NCBI GenBank assembly: GCA_018402305.1
Contig: JAGYJE010000018.1
Span: 1 to 45,911, forward strand
Reading direction: 5' to 3'
Origin: Puniceicoccaceae bacterium
GTDB lineage: Bacteria > Verrucomicrobiota > Verrucomicrobiia > Opitutales > Coraliomargaritaceae
DNA length: 45,911 nucleotides
Made by a program: the position numbers and the translations under genes. Of the stretch, positions 24,715 through 34,003 are shown in pieces. The number at the start of each line of letters is the position of its first letter. The stretch's first letter is position 1. Below the pieces are notes generated by a model that was not told where the DNA came from, made no database searches, and worked only from the letters and a program-made list of their open reading frames with translations.

Positions 24715-25382
24715 GGCGCCTCCTGGATTCGACCATCGCGCATGTGCACCGTGCGGTCGCAGATTTCTGTGGTTGCGGGATCATGCGTGACGAGAAGAAG
24801 CGCGATGCCGTGGTCCTGCGAAAGTTGCTTGAGCAGATCGAGCACCTGCGCGCCCGCCCGCGAGTCCAGACTCCCCGTTGGCTCGTCCGCCAGAATCAGG
24901 CGCGGCCGATGCATGATCGCCCGGGCCAGTGCCACCCGCTGCCGCTCGCCCCCGCTCAGCGCATCGGGCCGATGCCCGGCCCGGTGGCTTAGACCGACCG
25001 CCTCCAACAGCTCAGCGACTCGCTCGCCACGCTCGGCCGCCAGCATCCCAATCAGCTGCCCGGGGAGCTCCACGTTTTCGTAGGCCGAGAGTGTCGGCAG
25101 CAGATGGAAGGCTTGGAAAATATAACCGATCGCCTCGCGCCGCAAACGCTCCAGCCCGCCACGGTCCGCCGTGCCCAGATCAAACCCATCGATCACAATC
25201 GAGCCCGCCTCCCAGCGCTCGATTCCCGAAAGGCAGTTCAGCAGGGTCGATTTTCCGCTACCGCTCGGCCCCATCAGCGCCACCCGCTCGCCCGCAGCCA
25301 CCGCAAAGTCCAGCCCGTGCAGCACCTCGACCGCGCCGTAGCGTTTCTTCAAACCCGAAACTTCCAAAATTTGCCCACTCAT
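24711..25382 (-). CDS. ABC transporter ATP-binding protein, LolD/MacB-like (AttE-like)
   Basis: A 223-residue ATPase that powers the FtsX-type permease. I start at the ATG at 25382 ([16 protein letters not shown]); the frame is open upstream, but those residues lack family similarity. Walker [10 protein letters not shown] is at 38-46, the signature [14 protein letters not shown] starts at 142, and Walker [14 protein letters not shown] begins at 162, followed by the switch histidine in LLLVTHDP. Length and sequence fit the LolD/MacB/YbbA group. The stop overlaps the permease start by four bases, so ATPase, permease and AttH-like protein are one coupled operon, the AttEFGH arrangement. Confidence 0.95.
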   Translation of the reverse strand: MSGQILEVSGLKKRYGAVEVLHGLDFAVAAGERVALMGPSGSGKSTLLNCLSGIERWEAGSIVIDGFDLGTADRGGLERLRREAIGYIFQAFHLLPTLSAYENVELPGQLIGMLAAERGERVAELLEAVGLSHRAGHRPDALSGGERQRVALARAIMHRPRLILADEPTGSLDSRAGAQVLDLLKQLSQDHGIALLLVTHDPATTEICDRTVHMRDGRIQEAP

Positions 25383-25458
25383 AATTCGTGACTCACGCGG
25401 CACAGAGCCATGAAATAGAAGACAACGCAAATCTGCTGCCTTCATTACAGGTCCACGA

Positions 25459-26079
25459 CTATTCGAGCCCGAGCTTCTCCAGCTTTGGATTAAGCACGCC
25501 GCGCACGTAGCGGTCGTTCGGATTGTTCGCGGCGTAGTCCTGGTGGTAGGTCTCGGCGGGATAAAAAACATCAAATGCCCGCACCTCTGTGGCAATCACC
25601 TCGCCCGAGCGCGCGGCGTGGGCCGCCCGACTCGCTTCGATCGCAGTACGCTGAGCCTCGTTTTCGTAAAACAAAATACTACGATACTGCGGCCCGAAAT
25701 CGGGCCAGACTCCGTCGCCCCGCGTGACGTCGTGCGTCGTCCAAAAGAAATCGATCAACTCCCGATAGCTAATCACCGCAGGATCATAAACCACCTGCAC
25801 GACCTCCACATGCTGGGTTGCCCCGCGCGCAACTTGCTCGTAGCTCGGATTGGGGATCTCGCCCCCGGCATAACCACTCACCGCCTCGTGAACACCGTCG
25901 AGCTTTTCGAAGAGCACTTCCACACACCAAAAACACCCGGCGCCGACCACCGTCATTTCCATGCCCTCCGGCACTTCGACTGTCGCCGGGGTCGTATCTT
26001 TCTGAGTGGACTGCGCAAAGCAACCCGCCGCAAACAAAGGCAGTACACCGAGGACAAGAATGGGGAGCAGCATCTTCAT
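25459..26079 (-). CDS. msrA: Peptide methionine-S-sulfoxide reductase, predicted lipoprotein
   Basis: A 206-residue enzyme that repairs oxidised methionine (S-epimer). Starting at the ATG at 26079 gives a lipoprotein signal: [20 protein letters not shown] with C20 as the lipidated cysteine, so it would act in the periplasm on exported proteins. The active site GCFWCVE has catalytic C49. [19 protein letters not shown] [12 protein letters not shown], and FWTTHDVT are family motifs. The open frame extends 29 codons upstream but would bury the signal peptide. It lies 76 bp upstream of the ABC operon on the same strand and may be cotranscribed. Confidence 0.95.
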   Translation of the reverse strand: MKMLLPILVLGVLPLFAAGCFAQSTQKDTTPATVEVPEGMEMTVVGAGCFWCVEVLFEKLDGVHEAVSGYAGGEIPNPSYEQVARGATQHVEVVQVVYDPAVISYRELIDFFWTTHDVTRGDGVWPDFGPQYRSILFYENEAQRTAIEASRAAHAARSGEVIATEVRAFDVFYPAETYHQDYAANNPNDRYVRGVLNPKLEKLGLE

Positions 26080-26174
26080 TCCTGTACGATACTCGATTTC
26101 CAAATCTTCAGTCCTTTGATCATCACGATCATCAAAGAATTCTTTATAATTTTCCATTTTAAGCATAATTCCTT

Positions 26175-26723
26175 CTAATTTTTTTCAACCATCACCCGCT
26201 TCAAGAACTCACCAAATAATGGCACAGTAAAATCCAGATCGCCATAATTCGGGCTATAAATCATCCCCTTCTTGATCAGCTTGGCCCTGCGCGGACTCAG
26301 GCCGGGCACTTTGACCTGCATCTGTTCGGCGATTTCACCAATTGCATAGGGACCATCACCGAGTTCAGCCATGGCACGGAGGAAGGCTTTTTCACCATTG
26401 CTCAGTCGCTCAAAGCGGACGTGGAAAAAGTTTGTGTCGAGCCGCGCCAAGGTTGTCTCGGTGGCCTGCTCGATCACCGCAATTGTAATTGGGGAGCTTT
26501 CAGCACCGTTCCAAGCTTGGTAGCCCCACTCTTGAATGAAGTAAGGATAACCTTGGGTTTTCGCAACAATCGCATCCACTGCGGCTGGCTCGATGGTGGC
26601 ACCCTCGGCCTCGACGGGGCTCACTATCGCGCGTGCGGCATCCGCCGGTTGCAGCGCGCCGATTTGCGGAAAACTGAACAGACGCTCCGCGTAGGATGAG
26701 TAGATTTTTATATTTCTCAACAA
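26175..26723 (-). pseudogene. C-terminal fragment of an AAA/ORC-like ATP-binding protein
   Basis: The 182-residue frame reads SYAERLFSFPQIGALQPADA, then TQGYPYFIQEWGYQAWN, LARLDTNFFHVRFERLSNGEKAFLRAMAELG and RRAKLIKKGMIYSPNYGDLDFTVPLFGEFLKR. This matches what I remember as the C-terminal half of stand-alone AAA ATP-binding proteins (about 370-400 residues, often annotated as ATP-binding protein). The N-terminal P-loop half, with Walker A and B, is missing and is replaced by a very AT-rich stretch (26700-26850). I therefore call it a truncated, probably non-functional copy. The alternative, a genuine short DNA-binding winged-helix protein, seems less likely. Confidence 0.65.
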
Positions 26724-27292
26724 AAGGGGATAGATATATTTAGATCTATATATTTATACTTAAATTTTAGTATAACAAAATAGATCCTTGTATAGCTTGA
26801 TAAGTTTCAAGAAAATTAAACACACCTGATAGGCATTCGATTGATTGTAAATTTCGTAAATCGTGGAGGCTTCAATCGACAGTCAGAGAACACGATCTTA
26901 TCGAATGGTGAAGCCTGCGCGGCTCCGCCTTAGTATCGGCGGTCCTCACACGATGAAAGCGAACTCCGCGATATGCGCGGCTAGTCCAACCAGGCCGCCC
27001 GCCAAAACGACCCCAGCTTCGCAGACTAGTAGGCCAGTCCGTTCCCCGGCGAATCAACCGCCAAACGTGGCGTGCGAGCTCGCTCGCGCCCTCTCCAGGG
27101 GCAACGCCCCGATCCAGGTCAGCCCATGGTGCAGCCATGGGAAATCAACCGACGAATTCCAAGCCCTGAAAGGGCGACCCAATCTTAGGTCGAAACCGCG
27201 GGAGGCCACCGCCCCATACGCGGTTACCAGATCTTCAAGTGCTAAGCCTGAAAAAAATTCAAAGCAACCGTTGACAGCCGCCCTAAGCTCTA
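26724..27292. other. Non-coding region: AT-rich segment plus remnant of a dispersed GC-rich repeat
   Basis: The first 130 bp are strongly AT-rich, with a hairpin TATACT-TAAATTTT-AGTATA at 26755-26774. From about 27050 to 27215 the composition is GC-rich, with short palindromic blocks (CCCTGAAAGGG around 27166; CCATGGTGCAGCCATGG-type near 27124) reminiscent of the repeated non-coding elements of Planctomycetota and Verrucomicrobiota genomes. Open frames here have no protein-like features. A TTGACA box at 27271-27276 may be the -35 element of the downstream gene. Confidence 0.45.
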
Positions 27293-27311
27293 TTTGCAAA
27301 AGATATGCAAA
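27293..27311. promoter_or_regulatory. Inverted repeat overlapping the start of the metal-uptake gene pair
   Basis: TTTGCA (27293-27298) and TGCAAA (27306-27311) are perfect inverted arms separated by 7 bp and overlap the ATG at 27305. A TTGACA hexamer lies 17 bp upstream. The position and symmetry fit an operator for a Fur/Zur-type dimer, but the regulator is not proven. Confidence 0.4.
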
Positions 27312-27685
27312 AACGCCGACCCAAAACGCAGCTGTCCCCACTCCTTCGAGTGGCCGCCGCGTTGTTGGCGGTGTGGATCTTCGTCTTGTCGCTGGCTGGA
27401 GTCAGCCCGGCCTTGCACAAATGGCTCCACGCGCAGGCTGATTGCGCCTCCCAATGTGCAGACAAACAGAGCTCGCATAGCGACACGGAGACCCCGGCAC
27501 CCGACAGCGAGGGGCACTATTGCGCCATCGCCATCTTGCAAAGCGCGCAATTTGCCTCCGGCTCCGTCAGTTTGCCGGAGGCCCCGCATCGCTTTGGCAG
27601 TTATGTCTCGGAGATCGAAACAAGCTTCCGGCCGCACCGATACCATTCGCCCCTGCAAGCGCGGGCACCCCCTTTTGAAATCTGA
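27305..27685 (+). CDS. Small exported His/Cys-containing protein upstream of a TonB receptor
   Basis: A 126-residue protein with an N-terminal hydrophobic helix (about 12-35, LLRVAAALLAVWIFVLSLAGV) that acts as signal or anchor. The mature part contains LHKWLHAQADCASQCADKQ, then HSDTETP and GHYCAIAIL, a pattern of conserved His and Cys seen in small proteins preceding TonB receptor genes in this phylum. Similar proteins are often filed near DUF2946, but I cannot assign it firmly. It sits 68 bp upstream of the receptor on the same strand, so a shared operon and a role in metal handling in the periplasm are likely inferences. Confidence 0.6.
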   Translation: MQKRRPKTQLSPLLRVAAALLAVWIFVLSLAGVSPALHKWLHAQADCASQCADKQSSHSDTETPAPDSEGHYCAIAILQSAQFASGSVSLPEAPHRFGSYVSEIETSFRPHRYHSPLQARAPPFEI

Positions 27686-27753
27686 GTTCGACCCAAACGA
27701 AGCCGTCCAACAGACGGGCGGCTCCCTTTCGCTAACTTAAGATTTCAAAAACT

Positions 27754-29826
27754 ATGTATCGCTTTTCATTCAAAAGCGGCCTCCTCGCTGGGGCCGCGCT
27801 CTCACTTTCCTTATCCACGCAGGCTGACGAAGCCGAGGCACCCATCTATCGATTGGACGATTTCACGGTATCGGCCGGTCCGACCGCCCGTGCCGTCAGC
27901 GACTTCGCCAGCCCCCTCACCGTCCTCGACGCAACCGCCCTGCAGCGAACGAACAGCGCCACTCTGGGCGATTTACTGGATGGCCAGCCCGGCGTCACCG
28001 CCACTGCCTTCGGCGCCGGTGCCAGCCGACCGATCATTCGCGGCTTTGATGGACCCCGCGTTCGCATTCTCGACGCAGGTATCGAGGCGATCGATGTCTC
28101 GGCCACCAGCCCGGACCACGCGGTGCCCATCGAGCCACTACTGCTTGAGCGCGTGGAGATCCTGCGCGGCCCATCCACACTCCTCTACGGCAGCTCGGCT
28201 ATCGGGGGCGTCGTCAATGTGATCGACCGCAAGCTCCCGCGCGAGCGCGTCGCCCCCGGCACTGTGTCGGGTGAGCTGGAAGCGAGCTACGCTACCGTCA
28301 ACGACGGCGAACGGCTCCTCGGCTTTTCCACAGTGGGCGGTGATGACTGGGCAATCAACATCAGCGGAGTGACCCGCGAGAGCGAGGAATACAAGATTCC
28401 GGGCACGGCGGAATTGGCGCCCGAGCCGGGTGAAGAAACGAGTGGACGGCTCGAAAACAGCTTCGTCGAGAGCGACTCGTATTCGGTTGGCGGGAGCTGG
28501 TTCTTCAACAAAGGCAGCTACTTCGGCATCGCCTATTCGCGCTTTGATTCGCTTTACGGCGTTCCGGGGCATTCACATGCCCACCACGAGGACGATGATG
28601 ACCACGACGATCACGACCACGATGACCATCATGATGAAGAGGAGGAGGCATCCGTCTCCATCGATCTCGAGCGCGAGCGCTACGATGCCGAACTCGTGCT
28701 GGTTGAGCCCACTGATTGGATTGAGGCGGCTCGCCTACGGCTCGCCTACACCGACTACGCGCACACCGAACTGGAGGGCGCCGAGACCGGCACGGTTTTC
28801 GAAAACGAAGGTTGGGAGTTTCGGGGCGAGGTGGCCCACCGGGAGCTCGGCCCAATTGATTACGGCGTCATCGGCGTCCAGTTTCAAGAGACCGATTTTT
28901 CCGCTGAGGGCGACGAAGCCTTCACCCCGCCGGCAACCACCCGCAATCAGGCTATTTTCCTGAGCGAGCACATTCACGGAGAGTCGGTTCACTGGGAGTT
29001 GGGTGCACGCCTCGAAAACCAGAGTGTTAACGCTGAGGGCTTCGATCGTGACTACAGCAAAGTCGCCCTGAGTACAGCCGCGAGTGCGATCTGGAACTTT
29101 CACGAGCGCCAGAGCCTGACCGTCTCCCTGCAGCGTTCCCAGCGCCACCCCAGCTCGACCGAGCTGTATGCAAATGGCCCGCACCTCGCCACCGAGCAAT
29201 TCGAGATTGGTGATCCCGATCTCGATCTGGAAACCGCCTACGGGCTCGACATCAGCCACCGCTTTAATTCCCGAAACGGGTCGACGACCATATCGCTTTT
29301 TTATACCTACTTCGAGGACTACATCTTCGCCGAAGAAACCGGCGCCGAGCGCGACGAGCTCCCCGTCTTCCAGTTTACGGCGGTGGATGCCAGCTTCTGG
29401 GGCTTTGAAGCCGAGGTCGAATATATCGCCATCGAGTCCGCCGATACCCGTTTGCGCTACAAGCTGCTGGCCGACTACGTGCGTGCCGTCAACGAAGACG
29501 ACGATGCCGACCTCCCCCGCATCCCACCCTTCCGCCTCGGCGGCGAAGTGCGGTTGGACAAGGGATCCTGGTCAGCAGGCACCCTGCTGCGGCACAGCTT
29601 CAAACAAAGTGCCAACGCACCCGGTGAGACCGAAACCGCCGGCTACACCGAGCTGAAGCTCGATGTCGCGCGGAGCTTTGAGCTCAGTGAAACGATGCGC
29701 CTGACACTATTCGTCCAAGCCGAAAACCTCCTCGACGAAGCCATTCGCTACCACACCTCGTTTCTCAAAGACGTCGCCCCACTACCGGGCCGCAGCCTCT
29801 TGATAGGCGGCCGCATCGAGTTCTAA
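27754..29826 (+). CDS. TonB-dependent outer-membrane receptor, ZnuD-like with metal-binding loop
   Basis: A 690-residue outer-membrane transporter. Signal peptide MYRFSFKSGLLAGAALSLSLSTQA, then IYRLDDFTVSA, a TonB-box-like segment. The plug domain shows SRPIIRGFDGPRVRILDAG and VEILRGPSTLLYGSSAIGGVVNVID, followed by a beta-barrel that ends in LPGRSLLIGGRIEF with the terminal aromatic residue expected for outer-membrane assembly. An extracellular loop (residues about 273-303) is an almost unbroken run of His, Asp and Glu, the hallmark of zinc receptors such as ZnuD. It depends on TonB-ExbB-ExbD, encoded at 36715-38646. Regulation by a Fur/Zur protein is plausible. Nickel or cobalt uptake are alternatives. 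Confidence 0.9.
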   Translation: MYRFSFKSGLLAGAALSLSLSTQADEAEAPIYRLDDFTVSAGPTARAVSDFASPLTVLDATALQRTNSATLGDLLDGQPGVTATAFGAGASRPIIRGFDGPRVRILDAGIEAIDVSATSPDHAVPIEPLLLERVEILRGPSTLLYGSSAIGGVVNVIDRKLPRERVAPGTVSGELEASYATVNDGERLLGFSTVGGDDWAINISGVTRESEEYKIPGTAELAPEPGEETSGRLENSFVESDSYSVGGSWFFNKGSYFGIAYSRFDSLYGVPGHSHAHHEDDDDHDDHDHDDHHDEEEEASVSIDLERERYDAELVLVEPTDWIEAARLRLAYTDYAHTELEGAETGTVFENEGWEFRGEVAHRELGPIDYGVIGVQFQETDFSAEGDEAFTPPATTRNQAIFLSEHIHGESVHWELGARLENQSVNAEGFDRDYSKVALSTAASAIWNFHERQSLTVSLQRSQRHPSSTELYANGPHLATEQFEIGDPDLDLETAYGLDISHRFNSRNGSTTISLFYTYFEDYIFAEETGAERDELPVFQFTAVDASFWGFEAEVEYIAIESADTRLRYKLLADYVRAVNEDDDADLPRIPPFRLGGEVRLDKGSWSAGTLLRHSFKQSANAPGETETAGYTELKLDVARSFELSETMRLTLFVQAENLLDEAIRYHTSFLKDVAPLPGRSLLIGGRIEF

Positions 29827-29862
29827 CCGGAGCGGGGGCTTCCAGCCCGCGCATTTCTTCCC

Positions 29863-32127
29863 TCAACTCAAATTCATCGGATCCACATCAAGCAAATCGA
29901 TCACGTCTTTATCCATCTTAAAGCGCTCCCGCAACGCGGCCAGTTGACCGATGATACGGCTTGCGCTTGGCGCAAAATACCAAAGCTGGAAACGATACTC
30001 GTCGCGGATCTTTTCAATCGGCGCGGGCGCCGGACCGCGGATCTCCAGCTGGCCCGCCATCTCCGTTTCCAGTACTTTCAACCACTGCTCGATGTAGAAG
30101 TTCACCTTGTCGGGATTGCGCCCGCGAAAGAGGTGCCGAATGAGGTGTCGGAAGGGGGGATAGTTAAACTCACGGCGCTGCTCCAGCTCCTCCAGTTGAA
30201 AGCCGTCGAAATCCGACTTCCGCGCAAACTGAATGGGCGGCGCGTGCGGTGTGTGGGTCTGGATGATCACCTCGCCCGCCCGGTCGCCCCGACCGGAGCG
30301 ACCCGATACCTGCACGATCAGTTGAAAGGTGCGCTCGGCCGCCCGAAAGTCCTCCACGTGGAGCGATTTGTCCGCATCCACCAGCCCGACCAAAGTGACG
30401 TTGGGAAAGTCCAGCCCCTTGGCGATCATCTGAGTGCCCACCAACAGGTCAATTTTCCCGATCCGGAAATCATTCAGAATCTTGCGGTAGAGGTTTTTCT
30501 TCGACATGGAATCCGCATCCATCCGCACAATCCGCGCGCGGGGCAGTAGCTTCTGCACGATGTCCTCGATCTTTTGCGTGCCCAGCCCCTTCTTGCGAAT
30601 GTTCACCGAGCGGCACTCAGGGCATTTGTGCGGTGCCTCCCGGGTCTCGCCACAAAGATGGCAGCGTAGTTTCCCGTCGGTCCGGTGAAAGGTCATGGGG
30701 ATGCTACAATGCTCGCAGCTCGCCACGTATCCACAATCCGGACACAGGATGCTGGTGGAAAATCCGCGCCGATTGAGAAAGAGAATGCTCTGCTCCTTCT
30801 TTTCAAAACGATCGATCAGCTTATCCGCCAGCGTTCGGGAGATGGGCGATGCCCCCTTGCCCTGGAGGGCCTCCCGCCGCATGTCGATGAGATGAATCTT
30901 GGGCAGTTGCCGATTGTCGACCCGCTTCAGAATGCGGTCCACCGAATATTTGCCCCGCTCTACATTGTAGAGGGACTCCAGCGAGGGCGTGGCCGAGCCG
31001 AGCACACAAACCGACTGATTCAGGTGCGCTCGGTAGACCGCCACATCCCGTCCGTTGTAGCGGGGCGACTCTTCCTGCTTATAGGAGGGCTCGTGCTCCT
31101 CATCCACGATCATGAGCTTCAGATTGCGCACCGGGGCAAAGACCGCCGAGCGCGCCCCCACCACCACGTGGGCCTCCCCACTGGCCAGCGCCTTCCAGGC
31201 ATCGTAGCGCTCCCCCTCGGAGAGGTGGCTGTGCCAGACCACCGTATGCACCCCGCGCGCCTCCAGCCGCGCCCGCACCCGGCCCACGGTCTGCGGCGCC
31301 AGGGCCACCTCGGGCACCAGAAAAATCACACCACCGCCCTCCCCGACGATTCGTTCGATGGCGTGCAGATAGACCTCCGTCTTGCCCGAGCCGGTCACCC
31401 CGTGGAGCAGCCGCACGCTGAACGCTTTGGCCGCGATGGCCGCATGAATGGCCCGAACCGCCCCGTCCTGCTCTTCGGTCAGCACGGGCTTCGTTGAGGC
31501 AATGAGCGATTCCTCACCACCCAGCTCATCCTCATAGGCCACGCGGGCCTCCTCGGTATCGGTCTCGTGCAGAAAGCCCTTGGCCACCAATCCATCACAG
31601 GCCGAAGCGCTGATTTTCATGGCCTTGAGGATGTCGGCACGGGGCAGCGGTTTAACCTGCTGGCGGATGAATTTGAGCAAGCCCGCCTGCTTCGGCGCGC
31701 GCTTTTGCAGGGCGGCCAGTTCCTCAGCCGTGGGTGCTTTCCCCTTTGCAATGTAGCGGCGAGTCTTTGGCTTCATCCCCTTGCGGATGGCCGCCGGGAT
31801 CATTGTTTCAAGAATCGCCTCCGGCGTGGCCGCGTAGTATTGCTGCGCCCAGCGGAAAAGCGCCATCAGGTCCGGGGGCAAGACGGGATAGGGCTGCACC
31901 ACCTCAAAGAGCATCTTCAGCTTCCCCGGTGGGATTACCTGCTCCGTGCCCAGCCGCGTGACCACGCCCAACTCGCTGCGGCGGCGCAGCGGGATACGCA
32001 CCAGCGAGCCCAATTCAAGACTTCCCTGGCAGGTCGGCGGCACGGCATAGGCCAGCGCCTTATCAAAGCCGGAGAAGGCAATGACTTCGACAATTGCCGT
32101 GCCGACGCGATCAGAGGGGGGAGCCAT
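29863..32127 (-). CDS. priA: Primosomal replication restart helicase PriA
   Basis: A 754-residue 3'-to-5' DNA helicase that reloads the replisome at stalled forks. I start at the ATG at 32127; an upstream GTG adds eight residues. The N-terminal 3'-DNA-binding domain contains [20 protein letters not shown]. Walker A GVTGSGKT is at 243-250, with [38 protein letters not shown] and DEEH as helicase motifs. The zinc-binding cluster is intact: CPDC, CEHC, CHLC and CPEC. Motif VI region [15 protein letters not shown] follows. All features match a complete PriA. It lies 84 bp after a small TPR gene on the same strand. Confidence 0.97.
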   Translation of the reverse strand: MAPPSDRVGTAIVEVIAFSGFDKALAYAVPPTCQGSLELGSLVRIPLRRRSELGVVTRLGTEQVIPPGKLKMLFEVVQPYPVLPPDLMALFRWAQQYYAATPEAILETMIPAAIRKGMKPKTRRYIAKGKAPTAEELAALQKRAPKQAGLLKFIRQQVKPLPRADILKAMKISASACDGLVAKGFLHETDTEEARVAYEDELGGEESLIASTKPVLTEEQDGAVRAIHAAIAAKAFSVRLLHGVTGSGKTEVYLHAIERIVGEGGGVIFLVPEVALAPQTVGRVRARLEARGVHTVVWHSHLSEGERYDAWKALASGEAHVVVGARSAVFAPVRNLKLMIVDEEHEPSYKQEESPRYNGRDVAVYRAHLNQSVCVLGSATPSLESLYNVERGKYSVDRILKRVDNRQLPKIHLIDMRREALQGKGASPISRTLADKLIDRFEKKEQSILFLNRRGFSTSILCPDCGYVASCEHCSIPMTFHRTDGKLRCHLCGETREAPHKCPECRSVNIRKKGLGTQKIEDIVQKLLPRARIVRMDADSMSKKNLYRKILNDFRIGKIDLLVGTQMIAKGLDFPNVTLVGLVDADKSLHVEDFRAAERTFQLIVQVSGRSGRGDRAGEVIIQTHTPHAPPIQFARKSDFDGFQLEELEQRREFNYPPFRHLIRHLFRGRNPDKVNFYIEQWLKVLETEMAGQLEIRGPAPAPIEKIRDEYRFQLWYFAPSASRIIGQLAALRERFKMDKDVIDLLDVDPMNLS

Positions 32128-32211
32128 AGACCACAAGCAGTAGCCCCACACCCCGCCACCGCAAGCTCATCTCGGATTCGCCGTGAAAAAGCGCCCGACA
32201 CCGTTAACACG

Positions 32212-32577
32212 CTAACTCAGCCCGAGATCGCTTCGCAATTTCACGAATCCCGGATAGTCCGCCAGATCGTGGAGGTCCGGATCGTGCTGCATCCAATGGA
32301 AATCCTCGTAGCCAAGGGAAATCGCCGTGCGCAGTTCCTCGACCGCATCCGAGGGGCGGCCCTTCAGGCACAAACTGCAGGCCAGGTTGTAGTGAGCCGT
32401 CGGATCTTTCGGATCCAGCCGCACGAGCTTGCGATCCATCTTCAACCCCGCATCGATCTGCCCGGTCTGGGTATACATATTGGCCAGCACCGAAGCCACA
32501 CGGATGTCGCGCGGCATGCGCCGGTGCAAACTTTCAAAAAAACTGAGCTCAAACTGAAGATCGGGTCGGGAGGCCAT
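32212..32577 (-). CDS. Small TPR-repeat protein
   Basis: A 121-residue soluble protein built of tetratricopeptide repeats: VASVLANMYTQTGQIDAGLKMDRKLVRLDPKD and TAHYNLACSLCLKGRPSDAVEELRTAISLGY, with the typical A/G/Y/P spacing. The C-terminal DFHWMQHDPDLHDLADYPGFVKL is a pattern often seen at the end of such proteins. No signal peptide. It precedes priA by 84 bp and is likely in the same transcript. It probably mediates protein-protein contacts; no specific partner can be named. Confidence 0.85.
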   Translation of the reverse strand: MASRPDLQFELSFFESLHRRMPRDIRVASVLANMYTQTGQIDAGLKMDRKLVRLDPKDPTAHYNLACSLCLKGRPSDAVEELRTAISLGYEDFHWMQHDPDLHDLADYPGFVKLRSDLGLS

Positions 32578-32731
32578 TTTCCTACCGAAACCCTTTTCGG
32601 GCCCGTTAACAAGCTGCTTTTCCTTTGTCTCGGCTATTGTGGCCCCAAACCAAAGCGGGCGTATTTATTCTCATGCGGCTAAAGCCTTTTCGCAGAGGTT
32701 CAATCTTTCTTCTCTTTTCGTGATGGTTAGG

Positions 32732-32852
32732 TCCGGCAGAGCCGGAGAGCGCTTAGTCTCGCTAATTTTAAACCACAGATTCACACGGATGAACACGGAT
32801 GGTTTTTCTTCCATTCATTCTTTTATCCGTGTGAATCGGTTCATCCGTGGTT
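32732..32852. repeat. Compound repeat: CCGGCAGAGCCGG hairpin, TCGCTAATTTTA, and long inverted repeat (left copy)
   Basis: Bases 32732-32770 match 34825-34863 (39 bp, about six differences), including the small hairpin CCGGCAGAGCCGG. It runs into an inverted repeat, AACCACAGAT/ATCCGTGGTT (outer) and TCACACGGAT/ATCCGTGTGA (inner), spanning 32771-32852. The right copy is also followed by an inverted repeat with a different sequence. The two copies bracket the toxin-antitoxin cassettes between them. The rest of 32578-33000 shows no gene. Confidence 0.7.
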
Positions 32853-32947
32853 CCCAATTCATTTTTTCTTCTACATCGTCGAGATGAGGCACCGATGCAG
32901 CGGTAAGCGATGCCGAGATTGCAACAAGAGTGATCAAAATTTCCGTG

Positions 32948-32984
32948 GAGGTCAATCACGCGGCGGCTGTATCGGTTGTTCCTC
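32948..32984. repeat. Cassette-boundary stem-loop, copy 1 (after vapC)
   Basis: Arms GAGG/CCTC (32948-32951, 32981-32984) and CAATC/GGTTG (32953-32957, 32974-32978, one G-T pair) are separated by a T/TT internal loop. The sequence 5' of it (CCGTG) and 3' of it (TGTCGTCTTG) resembles the other members of the hairpin family described in the findings. It lies immediately downstream of vapC. Confidence 0.5.
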
Positions 32985-33000
32985 TGTCGTCTTGTTCATC

Positions 33001-33411
33001 CTATTTTTTTCGTGGTTGAATGAGTTCGATAGGAAAGTGCTTTCTGTAGAGTAGATAGTCCTTATCTTTCGACAATATGGGAACGCCCCAATACACGGAG
33101 CATGCACATATCAGAAAGTCTGTGTTAGAACCTTGAATACCCTTACTCCGAGATAGATTAAAAAACTTTGCCGCCAAAACGTAGACTTCAGACTCAATCA
33201 GCCGGTCAAAAAACGCTGCAAGCTTATCTGAGAAAGCATCGAAGACTTCCTGGTCTCTGATTCCGGATAAAACTTCCATTCGAATCGGCCCAATGATCTC
33301 AAGACGCCCTTCTTGAATAAGATCGATTAACTCATCCACGTAAGTCGATTTTTTGCCTTTCTTTTTCCTCAGAGCCTCTGACCAGACATCAGTATCCACC
33401 AAAACTTTCAC
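33001..33411 (-). CDS. vapC: VapC-type PIN-domain toxin ribonuclease
   Basis: A 136-residue PIN-domain endoribonuclease. The acidic metal-binding residues are visible: D6 and D8 in VLVDTDVW, E46 in RMEVLSGI, D98 in GSNTDFLICACS and D116/D118 in SKDKDY. It would cleave tRNA or rRNA when free of antitoxin; the exact target is unknown. The ATG (33411) overlaps the antitoxin stop (33408), the coupled order antitoxin-then-toxin. It forms one unit of the minus-strand cassette island, enclosed by boundary hairpins at 32948 and 33661. Confidence 0.9.
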   Translation of the reverse strand: MKVLVDTDVWSEALRKKKGKKSTYVDELIDLIQEGRLEIIGPIRMEVLSGIRDQEVFDAFSDKLAAFFDRLIESEVYVLAAKFFNLSRSKGIQGSNTDFLICACSVYWGVPILSKDKDYLLYRKHFPIELIQPRKK

Positions 33412-33608
33412 TGAACTTTTCTCTGTCTTTTGTAGTCAGAATCGGGGTCTAAATCGACTTTTCCGAAAAAATCCAAAATTTTGATTTGTTCCCTGCGCTG
33501 GACATATTCGGAAAGCGCTTGATTGACGGCTTCTTTCTTTGTTTTCATGCCGCCGAGACGCATCGCCTTGCTCAGAAGCGGTTCATTTAATTCTATGTTG
33601 GTTGCCAT
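33408..33608 (-). CDS. vapB: VapB-type antitoxin
   Basis: A 66-residue antitoxin with N-terminal DNA-binding arm MATNIELNEPLLSKAMRLGGM followed by KTKKEAVNQALSEYVQRREQIKILDFFGKVDLDPDSDY, the arrangement of the short VapB family (DUF2191-like) that pairs with PIN toxins. I start at the ATG at 33608 rather than a start six codons upstream, since MATNIEL fits the family start. The C-terminal acidic tail is expected to wrap the VapC active site. Confidence 0.88.
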   Translation of the reverse strand: MATNIELNEPLLSKAMRLGGMKTKKEAVNQALSEYVQRREQIKILDFFGKVDLDPDSDYKRQRKVQ

Positions 33609-33660
33609 GTGCGTAGGTTCGCACAAAAGTTTCGAAAGTCAAATTATTTTGATGAACGTG

Positions 33661-33694
33661 GAGAATGGGCGCGGCTTTAGCCGTTGCCCATCTC
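33661..33694. repeat. Cassette-boundary stem-loop, copy 2
   Basis: Arms GAG-AA-TGGGC (33661-33670) and GCCCA-T-CTC (33686-33694). The loop GCGGCTTTAGCCGTT contains an inner stem CGGC/GCCG and ends in GTT. Flanks CGTG on the left and GTCTGGATGG on the right resemble the other copies. It lies between the vapBC unit and the parE-type unit. Confidence 0.65.
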
Positions 33695-33727
33695 GTCTGG
33701 ATGGCCATCGGGGCTGCGTCGTCCAAT

Positions 33728-34003
33728 CTAATAGTCGGGTCGGCGATGCCCGTGTGCTATCGCAAGGATCCAGATCGTTTCATTCTTGATCAAGTAGGCG
33801 ATGTAATAGGAAAAAACCTGAAGGTTGACTTGTCGATAGGCACCTTCTCTTAGCCGTGGAATCGTCGGATTCTCAATAATCCAACCGATATGGGCCTCTA
33901 TTTCAGCCCTTAAACGTGTCCCCAATCCCGGTTCTTCCTCCTCAAGGTAAACAACGGCGTCCTCAAATTCTTGAGCTGCCTCGGGCAGTAGAAGAACTTT
34001 CAT
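33728..34003 (-). CDS. RelE/ParE-superfamily toxin
   Basis: A 91-residue toxin. MKVLLLPEAAQEFEDAVVYLEEEEPGLGTRLRAEIEAHIGWIIENP and RQVNLQVFSYYIAYLIKNETIWILAIAHGHRRPDY give the ParE/RelE fold pattern: N-terminal helices, a central RLR-type strand region and a C-terminal AIAHGHRRPDYW-like end. ATG overlaps the antitoxin stop by four bases (34000-34003). Whether it targets gyrase (ParE-like) or mRNA (RelE-like) cannot be read here; the C-terminal motif favours the ParE branch. Confidence 0.85.
   Translation of the reverse strand: MKVLLLPEAAQEFEDAVVYLEEEEPGLGTRLRAEIEAHIGWIIENPTIPRLREGAYRQVNLQVFSYYIAYLIKNETIWILAIAHGHRRPDY

Noticed and set aside
23125..25083. Long plus-strand open frame (652 codons) opposite the ABC transporter genes
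   Set aside because: It is the antisense shadow of a GC-rich permease and ATPase; its translation is Pro/Arg/Gln-rich without domains.
26863..27441. Plus-strand open frame of 192 codons upstream of the TonB receptor
   Set aside because: Low-complexity, no start signal, and it overlaps repeat-like DNA and the better-supported small exported protein.
31567..32682. Plus-strand open frame of 371 codons opposite priA and the TPR gene
   Set aside because: Shadow frame across two real genes; no recognisable protein features.
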